Assembly: GCA_965198795.1 (NCBI GenBank)
Contig: OZ240674.1
Location: 1,612,001 to 1,676,000, forward strand
Reading direction: 5' to 3'
Length of the DNA stretch: 64,000 nt
DNA from: G965198795 sp965198795
Lineage (GTDB): Bacteria; Pseudomonadota; Alphaproteobacteria; Rhodospirillales; Casp-alpha2
Shown here piece after piece: positions 52,234 to 60,399 of the stretch. The notes beneath the pieces were generated by a model. The model had not been told where the DNA came from. It searched no databases and worked only from the letters and a program-made list of their open reading frames with translations. Made by a program: the position numbers and the translations under genes. Each line of letters opens with the position of its first letter. Position 1 is the stretch's first letter.

Positions 52234-53645
52234 CCAGAACGGCGGGCGGCGAAACGGGGAAACCCGCGCAGGGCGGCGAAACGGGGAAACCCGCGCAAGG
52301 CGGCGTGAGCAAACTCGTACGCGGCGGCGCCGGTCAGGCGGTTCCGGCCGGGGCGGCGGAGGAGGATTTCGGCCCGTCCGAGAAGACGCCCAGGTCCGCG
52401 CACTGGACATACGGGCTGTGCGCCGCCGCTTGCGTGCTGTTCGGCTTCTGGGCCTCGGTGAGCGAGCTTGACATCGTTTCCACATCCATGGGCGAGGTGA
52501 TCCCCTCGACGTCGATCAAGACCGTGCAGCACCTGGAGGGCGGCATCGTCAAGGAACTGCTGGCGCGCGAGGGGGCGAAGGTCAAGGCGGGAGAGCCCCT
52601 GCTGGTTCTCGCCCCCACGCAGTCGAGCGCCGACGTGGGCGAGTTGAAGGAGCGGATCATCGGGCTGGAAATCGAGATCGCCCGTCTGGAGGCGCTCCGG
52701 GAGGGGAGCGCGAGGCCGGTCTTTCCCGAGACCATCCAGGCGGACTATCCGCGCCTGATCGACCAGGCGGTGAACCGTTTCCGCGCGACCCTGGACACCC
52801 ACAACAGCGAGGTCGCCCGCCAGGCGGCGGCGGTCACGCAGCGCCGCCAAGAGATCAACGAAATCGAGACGCGGATCAAGAACAGCCGGGCGAGCCTGAA
52901 TCTGGTCGCCGAGCAGGTGAAGATTTCCGAGGGCCTGCTGGAGCGCGACCTGACCAACCGCTTTCTGCATTTGGACCTGTTGAAGGAACAGGGACAGCTT
53001 GAGGGCCAGGTTTCCCAGGACGAGGCGTCCCTGGAGCGCGCCCGCGCGGGCGTCCGCGAGGAAGAGGCGGCGCTCGACAGCATCCGCAAGCTGTTCGTCG
53101 AGGAGAACGAGACCGCCTTGGAAGAGGCGCGGCTGAACCTGCGCGAGCTGACCCAGCGGATATCCAAGTTCCGGGACAGCCTGGACCGGACGGTCGTGCG
53201 CTCGCCTGTCGATGGAACGGTGAAGACGCTCCATGTCGTCACCATCGGGGGGGTGATACGCCCTGGCGAACCCGTCGCGGACATCGTGCCCGCGGGCGAC
53301 AAGCTGATTATCGAGGCGCAGCTCGCGACCCAGGACATTGGCTATGTTCAGCCGGGGCAGCGGGCGCGGGTGAAGCTGGCGTCCGCCGACGCCGTGCGGT
53401 TCGGCGCCCTGGACGGCGAGGTCATCGGCATCAGCCCGGACACCATCGAGGACGACCAGGGCATGCCGTTCTACAAGGTGCGGATCGCGACGGAGGCGGA
53501 TCACTTCGCCCGGGGCGACCTGCGCTACAACCTGTTTCCGGGGATGCAGGTGATCGCCGACGTGCAGACCGGCTCGCGGACCGTGCTCCGCTATATCGTC
53601 GATCCGCTGGTCGCCAACATGGACGACGCGTTCCGGGAGCGGTAG
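52230..53645 (+). CDS. HlyD-family periplasmic adaptor of the type I secretion system
   Basis: A 471-residue membrane-fusion protein. It has a cytoplasmic N-terminus of ~55 residues with a 9-residue tandem duplication (GGETGKPAQ twice), one membrane segment (~60-80, YGLCAAACVLFGFWASV), a biotinyl-lipoyl-type motif (MGEVIPSTSIKTVQHLEGGI), a long coiled-coil hairpin (~140-330) and the beta-barrel end (DRTVVRSPVDGTVKTLHVV, then GQRARVKLASADAVRFGALD). It bridges the ABC exporter and TolC. The start overlaps the exporter stop by 4 bases. Confidence 0.93.
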   Translation: MTRTAGGETGKPAQGGETGKPAQGGVSKLVRGGAGQAVPAGAAEEDFGPSEKTPRSAHWTYGLCAAACVLFGFWASVSELDIVSTSMGEVIPSTSIKTVQHLEGGIVKELLAREGAKVKAGEPLLVLAPTQSSADVGELKERIIGLEIEIARLEALREGSARPVFPETIQADYPRLIDQAVNRFRATLDTHNSEVARQAAAVTQRRQEINEIETRIKNSRASLNLVAEQVKISEGLLERDLTNRFLHLDLLKEQGQLEGQVSQDEASLERARAGVREEEAALDSIRKLFVEENETALEEARLNLRELTQRISKFRDSLDRTVVRSPVDGTVKTLHVVTIGGVIRPGEPVADIVPAGDKLIIEAQLATQDIGYVQPGQRARVKLASADAVRFGALDGEVIGISPDTIEDDQGMPFYKVRIATEADHFARGDLRYNLFPGMQVIADVQTGSRTVLRYIVDPLVANMDDAFRER

Positions 53646-53707
53646 ACGCGCGCGGCGGCGGCCCGCGTCCGGTCCGTCATCGAGTGACAAGGACGGCCTA
53701 GGGGCGG

Positions 53708-53742
53708 TCTGGACCCCCCACCCGGCCTTCGCGGGGGTGACG
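53708..53742. repeat. REP-like palindromic element, copy A
   Basis: TCTGGACCCCCCACCCGGC then CTTCGCGGGGGTGACG is a diverged copy of the CTGGATTCCCGC...GCGGGAATGACG element. It lies just beyond the adaptor gene and may act as a transcript end. Confidence 0.5.
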
Positions 53743-53770
53743 AAAAGGGCGTGGCGGGCGGCGCCTGCTG

Positions 53771-54043
53771 TTATTTCTTGACGCCGCCCTCCGCAGGCGT
53801 GGTCCCGGCGGCGTCATCCCCTTGCGCGTCGCGCTGGGCCTGCAATTGTTCGCGGATTTCGTTGGCGCCCTCGGCCATGCCCTTCAGGACGGCCTGAAGC
53901 TGGACCGCCGGGATCAGCAGGCGCACGGCCTCCTCGGCCTTGCCTTCCCGGGTCTGCTGGCTCATGGTGACGCGGAAGACGCCGTTGGCGTGGGAAACGC
54001 TGGAGACGAAATCGACAAAGACGTCCATAGGACGGTTGGTCAT
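53771..54043 (-). CDS. Small conserved hypothetical protein, DUF3467-like
   Basis: A 90-residue soluble protein with FVDFVSSVSHANGVFRVTMS, then AVRLLIPAVQLQAVLKGMAE and a Gln/Asp-rich C-terminal tail. The order strand, SHANGVF, strand, LIPAVQL, helix resembles the DUF3467 family. A ribosome site (GGGAGAACCACC) lies just before the ATG. It is convergent with the type I adaptor gene and lies upstream of the leftward prpE. Function is unknown. Confidence 0.7.
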   Translation of the reverse strand: MTNRPMDVFVDFVSSVSHANGVFRVTMSQQTREGKAEEAVRLLIPAVQLQAVLKGMAEGANEIREQLQAQRDAQGDDAAGTTPAEGGVKK

Positions 54044-54202
54044 GGTGGTTCTCCCGGAACTCGTTTGTTAAAGGACCAGGCGTTGAAGGGCCATGGCGAA
54101 AGCATAGGGCGAAACCGGGGCCGGTCAACGGTTGATCGCCGCACCCGTGGCGGCTTAAGGGCGCCCTTCCCGGCCCGGCGTGTCATTTCCATGCTCTCAT
54201 TT

Positions 54203-54230
54203 CGTCATTCCCGCGAAGGCGGGAATCCAG
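54203..54230. repeat. REP-like palindromic element, copy B
   Basis: CGTCATTCCCGCGAAGGC plus GGGAATCCAG is the best-preserved copy in this window of an extragenic palindrome common in alphaproteobacteria. Partial copies follow at 54287-54330 (two GCGCGGGGATGACG units). All lie between the small gene and prpE. Confidence 0.75.
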
Positions 54231-54343
54231 ACCGGCCTTTGGCGTCTGGTGATTGGCCAGAACGCGGGGCGCCGCGCTGAACCTCCGCCCGCGCGGGGAT
54301 GACGCAAAGACCGCGCGGGGATGACGAAGAGGGAGTGGAGGGC

Positions 54344-56242
54344 TTATCCGCCGGCGTAGCCCATCCCCTTGAGCGTACCGGTGATTTCCGTCAGCGCGGC
54401 GGCGTCCTCGATGGTGGCGGGCATGGTCCAGTCATCGCCGTCGGCGATCTTCTTCATGGCGCCGCGCAGGATCTTGCCGGACCGGGTTTTGGGCAGGCGG
54501 TCCACCACGGCGGCGGCCTTGAACGCGGCGACGGCGCCGATTCGGTCGCGCACCAGCTTGACGCATTCGGCGGCGATCCGGTCCGGCGCCGCTGCGCAGT
54601 CCGCGTTCAGGACCAGAAAGCCCAGCGGCGTCTGGCCCTTCAGATCGTCATGGGCGCCGATGACTGCGCATTCCGCCACTTCCGGATGGGACGCCAGGAC
54701 CTCCTCAATCGCGCCCGTTGACAGGCGGTGGCCCGCGACGTTGATGACGTCGTCGGTGCGCGCCATGACGTGGAGATAGCCGTCCTCGTCCAGCATCCCC
54801 GCGTCGCCGCTTTCATAATAGCCAGGGAAGGTCTCGAAATAGGCCTTCCGGTATCGCTCGTCCGCGCCCCAGAGCGTTGGAAACACGCTGGGAGGCAGGG
54901 GCAGCTTGACGCAAATCGCGCCGATTTCTCCGGCCTTCGCCGGATGTCCGCCGGCGCCCAGCACCCGCACGTCCCAGCCGGGACAGGGGCGCGTGGGAGA
55001 GCCCGGCTTGACGGGCAGTTCCTCGATCCCCAGACAGTTGGACGCGATGGCCCAGCCCGTTTCCGTCTGCCACCAGTGGTCGATGACGGGCTTGCCCAGT
55101 TTTTCCCGCGACCAGACGAGGGTGTCCGGGTCGCAGCGCTCGCCCGCCAGAAACAAGGATTTCAACCGGCCGAGGTCATACCGTTCCAGGTGTTTGCCGG
55201 CGGGGTCCTGCTGGCGGATGGCGCGGATGGCCGTCGGGGCCGTGAACATGCAGCGGACGCCGTGTTCCTCGCAAACCCGCCAGAACGCGCCGGGATCCGG
55301 CGTGCCGACGGGTTTGCCCTCGTACATGACGGTCGTGCAGCCATGCAGCAGCGGGCCGTAGATGATGTAGCTGTGGCCGACCACCCATCCGATGTCGCTG
55401 GCCGCCCAATAGACGTCGCCGGGGTCCACGTCATAGACGTTCCTCATGGTCCATTTCAACGCCACCGCGTGACCGCCGTTCTGGCGGACGACGCCCTTGG
55501 GCCGGCCCGTGGTGCCCGAGGTGTAGAGTATGTAGAGCGGGTCCGCCGCGTCCACCGGCGCGCAGTCCTCGACGGGCGTGGCGGCGGCCATTTCCGCGTC
55601 CCAGTCCGTATCCCGTCCCTCAATCAGGGAACAGGTTTCCTGTGGCCGCTGAAACACGATACACGCTTCCGGTTTGTGTCTGGCCAGTTCAATGGCCTCG
55701 TCCAGCAACGGCTTGTAGGAGACCAGCCGGGACGGCTCGATCCCGCAGCTTCCGATGACGACGGCCTTGGCCTTGGAGTCGTCGATCCGGACGGCCAGTT
55801 CGTTGGCGGCGAAGCCTCCGAACACGATGGAATGAATGGCGCCGAGACGCGCGCAGGCGAGAGCCGCGACAACGGCTTCCGGGATCATGGGCATATAGAG
55901 CACGACGCGGTCGCCATATCCGACGCCCTTAGACTTGAGCACGCCGGCGAACCGCTTCACCAGGTCTAGAAGTTCCGCATAGGTGTGGCGGGTCCGGCTT
56001 CCGGTGACCGGGCTGTCGTGGATCAGGGCCGTCTGGTCCGCGCGTCCCCCCGCCACGTGCCGGTCCAGGCAGTTGTGGCAGGTGTTCATCCTGCCGCCCT
56101 TGAACCAGTCGTTATGGGGCGAATTGGATTGATCCAGCACCTGTTTCCAAGGTTCGAACCAATCGATGTCCCTTGCCGCCTCGGCCCAGAAATCTTCCGG
56201 ACATTCAATGGATCTCGCGTAAATTTCGTCAAAGAGACCCAT
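54344..56242 (-). CDS. prpE: Propionyl-CoA synthetase (acetyl-CoA synthetase family)
   Basis: A 632-residue acyl-CoA synthetase. Start ATG read from 56242 (MGLFDEIYARSIECPEDFW) follows GGGAGGT. The AMP-binding motif is YTSGTTGRPKGVVRQNGG, then the WWQTETGW block and the acyl-adenylation hinge; the catalytic Lys (~590) lies in KTRSGKILRG. The N-terminus and overall length match PrpE, which makes propionyl-CoA in the cytoplasm from propionate, ATP and CoA. Acetate use is possible. REP elements lie downstream. Confidence 0.93.
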   Translation of the reverse strand: MGLFDEIYARSIECPEDFWAEAARDIDWFEPWKQVLDQSNSPHNDWFKGGRMNTCHNCLDRHVAGGRADQTALIHDSPVTGSRTRHTYAELLDLVKRFAGVLKSKGVGYGDRVVLYMPMIPEAVVAALACARLGAIHSIVFGGFAANELAVRIDDSKAKAVVIGSCGIEPSRLVSYKPLLDEAIELARHKPEACIVFQRPQETCSLIEGRDTDWDAEMAAATPVEDCAPVDAADPLYILYTSGTTGRPKGVVRQNGGHAVALKWTMRNVYDVDPGDVYWAASDIGWVVGHSYIIYGPLLHGCTTVMYEGKPVGTPDPGAFWRVCEEHGVRCMFTAPTAIRAIRQQDPAGKHLERYDLGRLKSLFLAGERCDPDTLVWSREKLGKPVIDHWWQTETGWAIASNCLGIEELPVKPGSPTRPCPGWDVRVLGAGGHPAKAGEIGAICVKLPLPPSVFPTLWGADERYRKAYFETFPGYYESGDAGMLDEDGYLHVMARTDDVINVAGHRLSTGAIEEVLASHPEVAECAVIGAHDDLKGQTPLGFLVLNADCAAAPDRIAAECVKLVRDRIGAVAAFKAAAVVDRLPKTRSGKILRGAMKKIADGDDWTMPATIEDAAALTEITGTLKGMGYAGG

Positions 56243-56384
56243 GGCCACACCTCCCTGAAAAACGCCGGCCGGCGCCCCGTTGACCAGGACCGGACGTGAG
56301 AATTGACGATATCTTCTCCCGGTCGGCGACCGGGAGCAAGAGGGCAGTTGGGAAATCGCGGGCCTCGGCCGCCGGGAGGCCGCG

Positions 56385-57158
56385 TCAAACCTTGAAGCGG
56401 TAGGCGCGCGCCGGATCACGGTCGATTTCGGGCGGGAAGCTCGCAAATTTGTCCGCGTAGTAGGCTTCCATTCGCGGACCCGCGGAGGCGGGCGCGAAGG
56501 TGACGTAATAAGCGCGTCTCGGGTTCGCCGTGCGATTGGGGCCCGAACGGTGGGGGACAAGGCCGTCAAAGACCGCCGCGTCGCCAGGCGCCATCGTGAT
56601 GGGTTCGAAGCGAAGGGCGGCCAGATCCTCGCCGCCAATGGGGGCGCCGTCCGCGTGGCGTCTGGCCGGTTGTCCAGGGGCGAACTCAACGCAACCGCTG
56701 GCGGCGTTCATGGGGTCTATGGCGATGAGGATACTGACGAAGCGGGGAGCATAGGCCTCCCAACCCGCTTGTACATCCTGATGAGGCTTGAACCCCATGC
56801 CGCCGGGAAGCTTGAAGTTGATTTTCTCCTTGAAGAGGCGGGCGGGCTCGCCAAGCGCGGTCGAGGCCCAGGGAAGCAGCGCCTCGCAGAGCGACCGAAA
56901 CCCGGAATGAACGGGGGCGAGGCGTTCAATCCGCTGGATCATGAAGCCTCCGTCCGGCCCGGTCTCATGATAAACCCGGTGCCGGCGTCCGCCGGGGCGT
57001 TCGGGCCAGGCGGCGACCTCTTCCGTCCAAGCCGTCAGGTTCCCGAGAGCGTCACCGGCGAGCGCCGGCCGGACGACGGCGACGCCCGCGGCGATAACGG
57101 CGGTTGATTGCTCACTCGTCAGAGGCGGCAGGTTTGGCGTTGGCGAGGGCGCGTTCAC
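56385..57158 (-). CDS. Phytanoyl-CoA dioxygenase (PhyH)-family Fe(II)/2-oxoglutarate enzyme
   Basis: A ~257-residue PhyH-type oxygenase. The iron-binding HxD is in KPHQDVQAGW and the distal His in GLVPHRSGPN; Arg near ANPRRAYYVTF should bind 2-oxoglutarate. No ATG is available at the N-terminus, so I take the GTG read from 57158 (MNAPSPTPNLPPLTSEQSTA). This overlaps the end of the upstream LicD-like gene by 47 bases, so the two are probably translated together. The substrate is unknown; family members hydroxylate ectoine, phosphonates and lipids. Confidence 0.82.
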   Translation of the reverse strand: MNAPSPTPNLPPLTSEQSTAVIAAGVAVVRPALAGDALGNLTAWTEEVAAWPERPGGRRHRVYHETGPDGGFMIQRIERLAPVHSGFRSLCEALLPWASTALGEPARLFKEKINFKLPGGMGFKPHQDVQAGWEAYAPRFVSILIAIDPMNAASGCVEFAPGQPARRHADGAPIGGEDLAALRFEPITMAPGDAAVFDGLVPHRSGPNRTANPRRAYYVTFAPASAGPRMEAYYADKFASFPPEIDRDPARAYRFKV

Positions 57159-58248
57159 GGCGGGCTTTGGCTTCCTGCAACAGATAGTCGAAACGAGGTC
57201 GGCTAATATCGCCATACATCCGTTCGAGATATATGCGCGGATCGGCCGGCACGGGCAAGTCGTGGCCTTCAAACCGGCGTTTTTCCAGCGGACCTCCCGG
57301 TTTGACGGGCAGGATGGCGCGTCCCGCCGCATCCATCGGAAGGCGGCCCTTTGGCAGCATTCGGGTAACCCGGTCTTTCTCTTCCCGGCACAACGCCACG
57401 TCGAGCCGGGCTTCGCCCAAGAGCCGGCTCCGCTCCATATCGAACGGAAAGGGCGCGGGGCGTTCGGCGGTCAGGACATAGAGGTCGATGTGCCCGAAGG
57501 ATTGGAAACTGAACCCGGCGCTTCGGGCAATCCGCTCCAGCGCGCCCCGTACGCCGCCAGCCTCGTGAGGGGATCGAACGCGAACGGTGAGGTCAGCGTC
57601 GTCCTCCCAGTCGAGGAACCCGCCCGAGCGGACAGCCCCCAACAGCGTGCCGCCGTCCAGCCAGTGGACCATGTTCGCCCGGCTGAGGCCCGCATGGGTT
57701 TTCAAAATCAGGCGGATCAATTGGCGGCGGCAGCATGCCGGCGTGTCCAGGCCGTCCGCGTTGACGACGTGATTGAGTTGGCAGGGCTCCGTCCCCGGCC
57801 CGCAGTTCCCCTCCTTGCGCCTGTACCGGGAGACGGCCCGCCGCGCCGCCCATTGCGTTTCGATCAGACCCAGCGCCAACAGATGAGAGGCGCTCGCCGG
57901 GTCATCCACGAACCAAGCCAACCCGAGGGCAAGCACGGCGAGGGCGATCAAAATCCATTCGGACAAACGCGCGAAACGAAAGACTATCGCGGTTTTGCCG
58001 CCATAGGCGCGGGCCGGAGCGGCCATCACGATCCACATGACGGTTTGCGCGCCCCAGGCCATCCACCGGTCGCCGCCGCCCAAAAGCGTCAGCGGCGCGA
58101 GTGTTAAAACCACGCAGGCGGGCAGGTATAGGACCGCCGCCGCCGGCGACAACGGTACTTCGTTCCGTCGATAGGACAACAGGCGCACATAGAGGAAATA
58201 GGCGGTGAGGGCGGCGCATCCGGGTATGACATGGATCAAAGCGGGCAT
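57112..58248 (-). CDS. LicD-like nucleotidyltransferase-fold protein with N-terminal membrane segments
   Basis: A 378-residue protein. Residues ~1-135 hold about four membrane helices (for example AAVLYLPACVVLTLAPLTLL and WILIALAVLALGLAWFV). The C-terminal half is a LicD fold: HWLDGGTLLGAVRSGGFLDW then EDDADLTV supplies the acidic metal-binding residues. LicD enzymes transfer phosphocholine (or similar) onto surface glycans. A membrane-anchored form is unusual. It overlaps the PhyH gene, suggesting a two-step modification of a cell-surface polymer or lipid; that is inference. Confidence 0.75.
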   Translation of the reverse strand: MPALIHVIPGCAALTAYFLYVRLLSYRRNEVPLSPAAAVLYLPACVVLTLAPLTLLGGGDRWMAWGAQTVMWIVMAAPARAYGGKTAIVFRFARLSEWILIALAVLALGLAWFVDDPASASHLLALGLIETQWAARRAVSRYRRKEGNCGPGTEPCQLNHVVNADGLDTPACCRRQLIRLILKTHAGLSRANMVHWLDGGTLLGAVRSGGFLDWEDDADLTVRVRSPHEAGGVRGALERIARSAGFSFQSFGHIDLYVLTAERPAPFPFDMERSRLLGEARLDVALCREEKDRVTRMLPKGRLPMDAAGRAILPVKPGGPLEKRRFEGHDLPVPADPRIYLERMYGDISRPRFDYLLQEAKARRERALANAKPAASDE

Positions 58249-58692
58249 GAGGTCGGGCGCGTGGTCTCGGCGTCTATGGAACAGGACCTCTTAAAGTACG
58301 CCGAAGCGGCCGCGCCGCGCTATACAAGCCGCTGACAATGATCGCCGCGGGCGGGCGTATCCCCGGCGGTCACCGTCATCGGGTGGAAATCGCCGGTAAG
58401 AGGGGGAGTGTCGGTGGCCGGCCCGCCCGCGGATGAATGCTCCTGCGCCGCCTGGACTCTGGCGAACAGGGGAATCGTTAAGGCCAATGGTTTTACGCCC
58501 AGGCGGCGGTCCATTGCGGCCTTGAGCGATCCATGTCATCAGGATCAGACCGATGCTTGTCTGGTACGGGCGCTAAGGGCGATGGAACTCAACAAGTAAA
58601 CTGATTTACCATTTGTTCGCCCCTAACGCTTATAACGGTCTGGCTGAAAGGCTGGACTCAGCAATCCGGGTGAACGATTGAATGGGTAGCAT
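58249..58692. other. Intergenic region between licD-like gene and lipoprotein genes (444 bases)
   Basis: No supported gene. The right end should carry the promoter of the lipoprotein pair. A short inverted repeat GTAAA-CTGA-TTTAC is at 58596-58609. Nothing else is recognised. Confidence 0.4.
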
Positions 58693-59304
58693 ATGCGGGC
58701 GTTTCGTTTTCTGACAGCTTTCGTGGCTCTGCCGGTATTGGCCGGTTGCGGCGCCAGCGCCTTTAATCCGGAGGAATTGGGCAAGGTCGTCGATCAATCC
58801 ATCGGGCGTCCGTCAGGGGGCGCGCTGTCGGGCCGGGCCGTCGCGTTTAGCGTGCGGGACCTTCGTATCATTCATCGTGATTTTATCGAGGGCGGAAGCA
58901 AATTAGGCGCCGCCCTTCGTCAGGCGGCGGCGCCTCGTGTCTTTGCTCACCTCGTGATGAGCGAGCGCGTCAAACGCGAGGGGGGGCGGATCGATCATGC
59001 GGCGTCTCCTGTCGTCAACGTGGGAATCATTGAGTTTTTCAATGGGAAGGTCCGCCCATCCAGGGATAAGGGGTTGTTCGGCAAAACGCTCGTGAAGAGC
59101 GACTTCGCTATTCTCGTCACTGTAAGAGACGCGAGCGGATCGGTGCTGTATGAGCGGAAATTCGGCGAATCTTCCAGAGGTGACGCATCCTTACTGGGCG
59201 GCGCGCCTTATCGTGAAACGCTTTATCTGGCCGTGGGGAAAGTCTTGGACGGCTTGTTCTCCGATAAACGGTTCTTGCGTGTCATAGGGAGGCGGCCGGT
59301 ATGA
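58693..59304 (+). CDS. Outer-membrane lipoprotein of unknown function
   Basis: A 203-residue lipoprotein: signal and lipobox FVALPVLAGCG (Cys ~19). The mature part has alternating strands (VNVGIIEFFNGKV, SDFAILVTVRDASGSVLYER) and no motif I can name. Its stop overlaps the next lipoprotein start by 4 bases, so the two form a pair. Confidence 0.75.
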   Translation: MRAFRFLTAFVALPVLAGCGASAFNPEELGKVVDQSIGRPSGGALSGRAVAFSVRDLRIIHRDFIEGGSKLGAALRQAAAPRVFAHLVMSERVKREGGRIDHAASPVVNVGIIEFFNGKVRPSRDKGLFGKTLVKSDFAILVTVRDASGSVLYERKFGESSRGDASLLGGAPYRETLYLAVGKVLDGLFSDKRFLRVIGRRPV

Positions 59305-60389
59305 CGCGCGGGTCTTTCGCGGTCGCCTTGACCCTTGTCCTGGCCGGTTGCTCGACGGCGGTCAACACGCCGGACAGAACGGTGTATTTGAAACCGGATC
59401 TGGTTCCGAGGCAGTTGGATGCGGATCAACTCGCCTGCAAAAGGGCCGCGGAAAGTGAGCGTCAGGCGGATATTGACACGTCTAGCGCCATTGGCGGGTT
59501 CTTTCGCGGAACCTTCACGAAACGGTTCTCGGCCCGTCGAGTTCTGGCGTTCGAACAGTGCATGTTGCGGGCGGGTTATGAACGAGTCGGAGCGCCGGAG
59601 AGTTTGAGGGTCATAACGGCGAATCATGAGACGCGCTCGGAGTTGCGGAACGAGATTTATGGCTTCAACCACTTCTTGAATTTCGGTGTCGTCGCGGGTG
59701 GACAGGCGGACGATTTGCTGGCATGGCATTTCGTCAATAAGACGAAAGACGCCCAGTTGCTTCAGGCCTACCTGCATCAGTTCCCGGCAGGCGCCGCGCA
59801 GCTCGAGGCGCGCGGGCAGTTGGGTGCGTTGGGGGTGGAGCCTCTCTCGGCTGATGAGGAACCGGGGTTTGACCTGTTGGTTCGCCTGGGCGCGAAACGG
59901 GATGAAGGGCCGAGCGCGGCGGCCAGACGCGAGGCGGAACTTAAGGCGATCATCAATCGGGGCGGCGCGATCTCACAAGAAGAGATGGCGGCTCTTCAGG
60001 CCCAGCGGGCCGCTTTGGAACAAAGACGCCTCTCCATGAAGCGCGCCTGGGATATCGCGAACGGATCCAACAATCCGGACTTGCTGGCGACGTTCGTTAA
60101 AAAGTTTCCCAAGGGCCGGGAGGCCGATCTTGCGCGCGATCAATTGAAGTGGCTGTCGGAGCGCGGCGTTACGGCAATTAATCCCCCGGCGGACGATCCA
60201 CGGGCGCGACATGCGAAACCTGCCGTCCCCGCGGTTTCCGAAGCGGCGCCCTCGGTGCGTGAAACCTTGATCTGGTCATGGGCGAATGGCTCGAACCGAG
60301 AGGACTACCTGACCAGCTACATCACGGCCTATCCGGATGGCCGGTTCGCCGCCGAGGCCCTGCGGCAACTAGACAGCGCTAAAAGGTGA
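59301..60389 (+). CDS. Lipoprotein with three W-x-x-[AV]N/P-x-G repeat units
   Basis: A 362-residue lipoprotein with lipobox TLVLAGCS (Cys ~17). After ~140 residues of mixed sequence, three ~35-residue units repeat the pattern W..xN..x..LL..[FY]...FP.G....A..qL: at Trp142 (WHFVNKTKDAQLLQAYLHQF), Trp250 (WDIANGSNNPDLLATFVKKF) and Trp325 (WSWANGSNREDYLTSYITAY). This W/P-G helical repeat is seen in caspase-like and SEL1/TPR-type envelope proteins. No enzyme domain is present. It is translated with the lipoprotein upstream. Confidence 0.75.
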   Translation: MTRGSFAVALTLVLAGCSTAVNTPDRTVYLKPDLVPRQLDADQLACKRAAESERQADIDTSSAIGGFFRGTFTKRFSARRVLAFEQCMLRAGYERVGAPESLRVITANHETRSELRNEIYGFNHFLNFGVVAGGQADDLLAWHFVNKTKDAQLLQAYLHQFPAGAAQLEARGQLGALGVEPLSADEEPGFDLLVRLGAKRDEGPSAAARREAELKAIINRGGAISQEEMAALQAQRAALEQRRLSMKRAWDIANGSNNPDLLATFVKKFPKGREADLARDQLKWLSERGVTAINPPADDPRARHAKPAVPAVSEAAPSVRETLIWSWANGSNREDYLTSYITAYPDGRFAAEALRQLDSAKR

Positions 60390-60399
60390 TGAGGATTGA

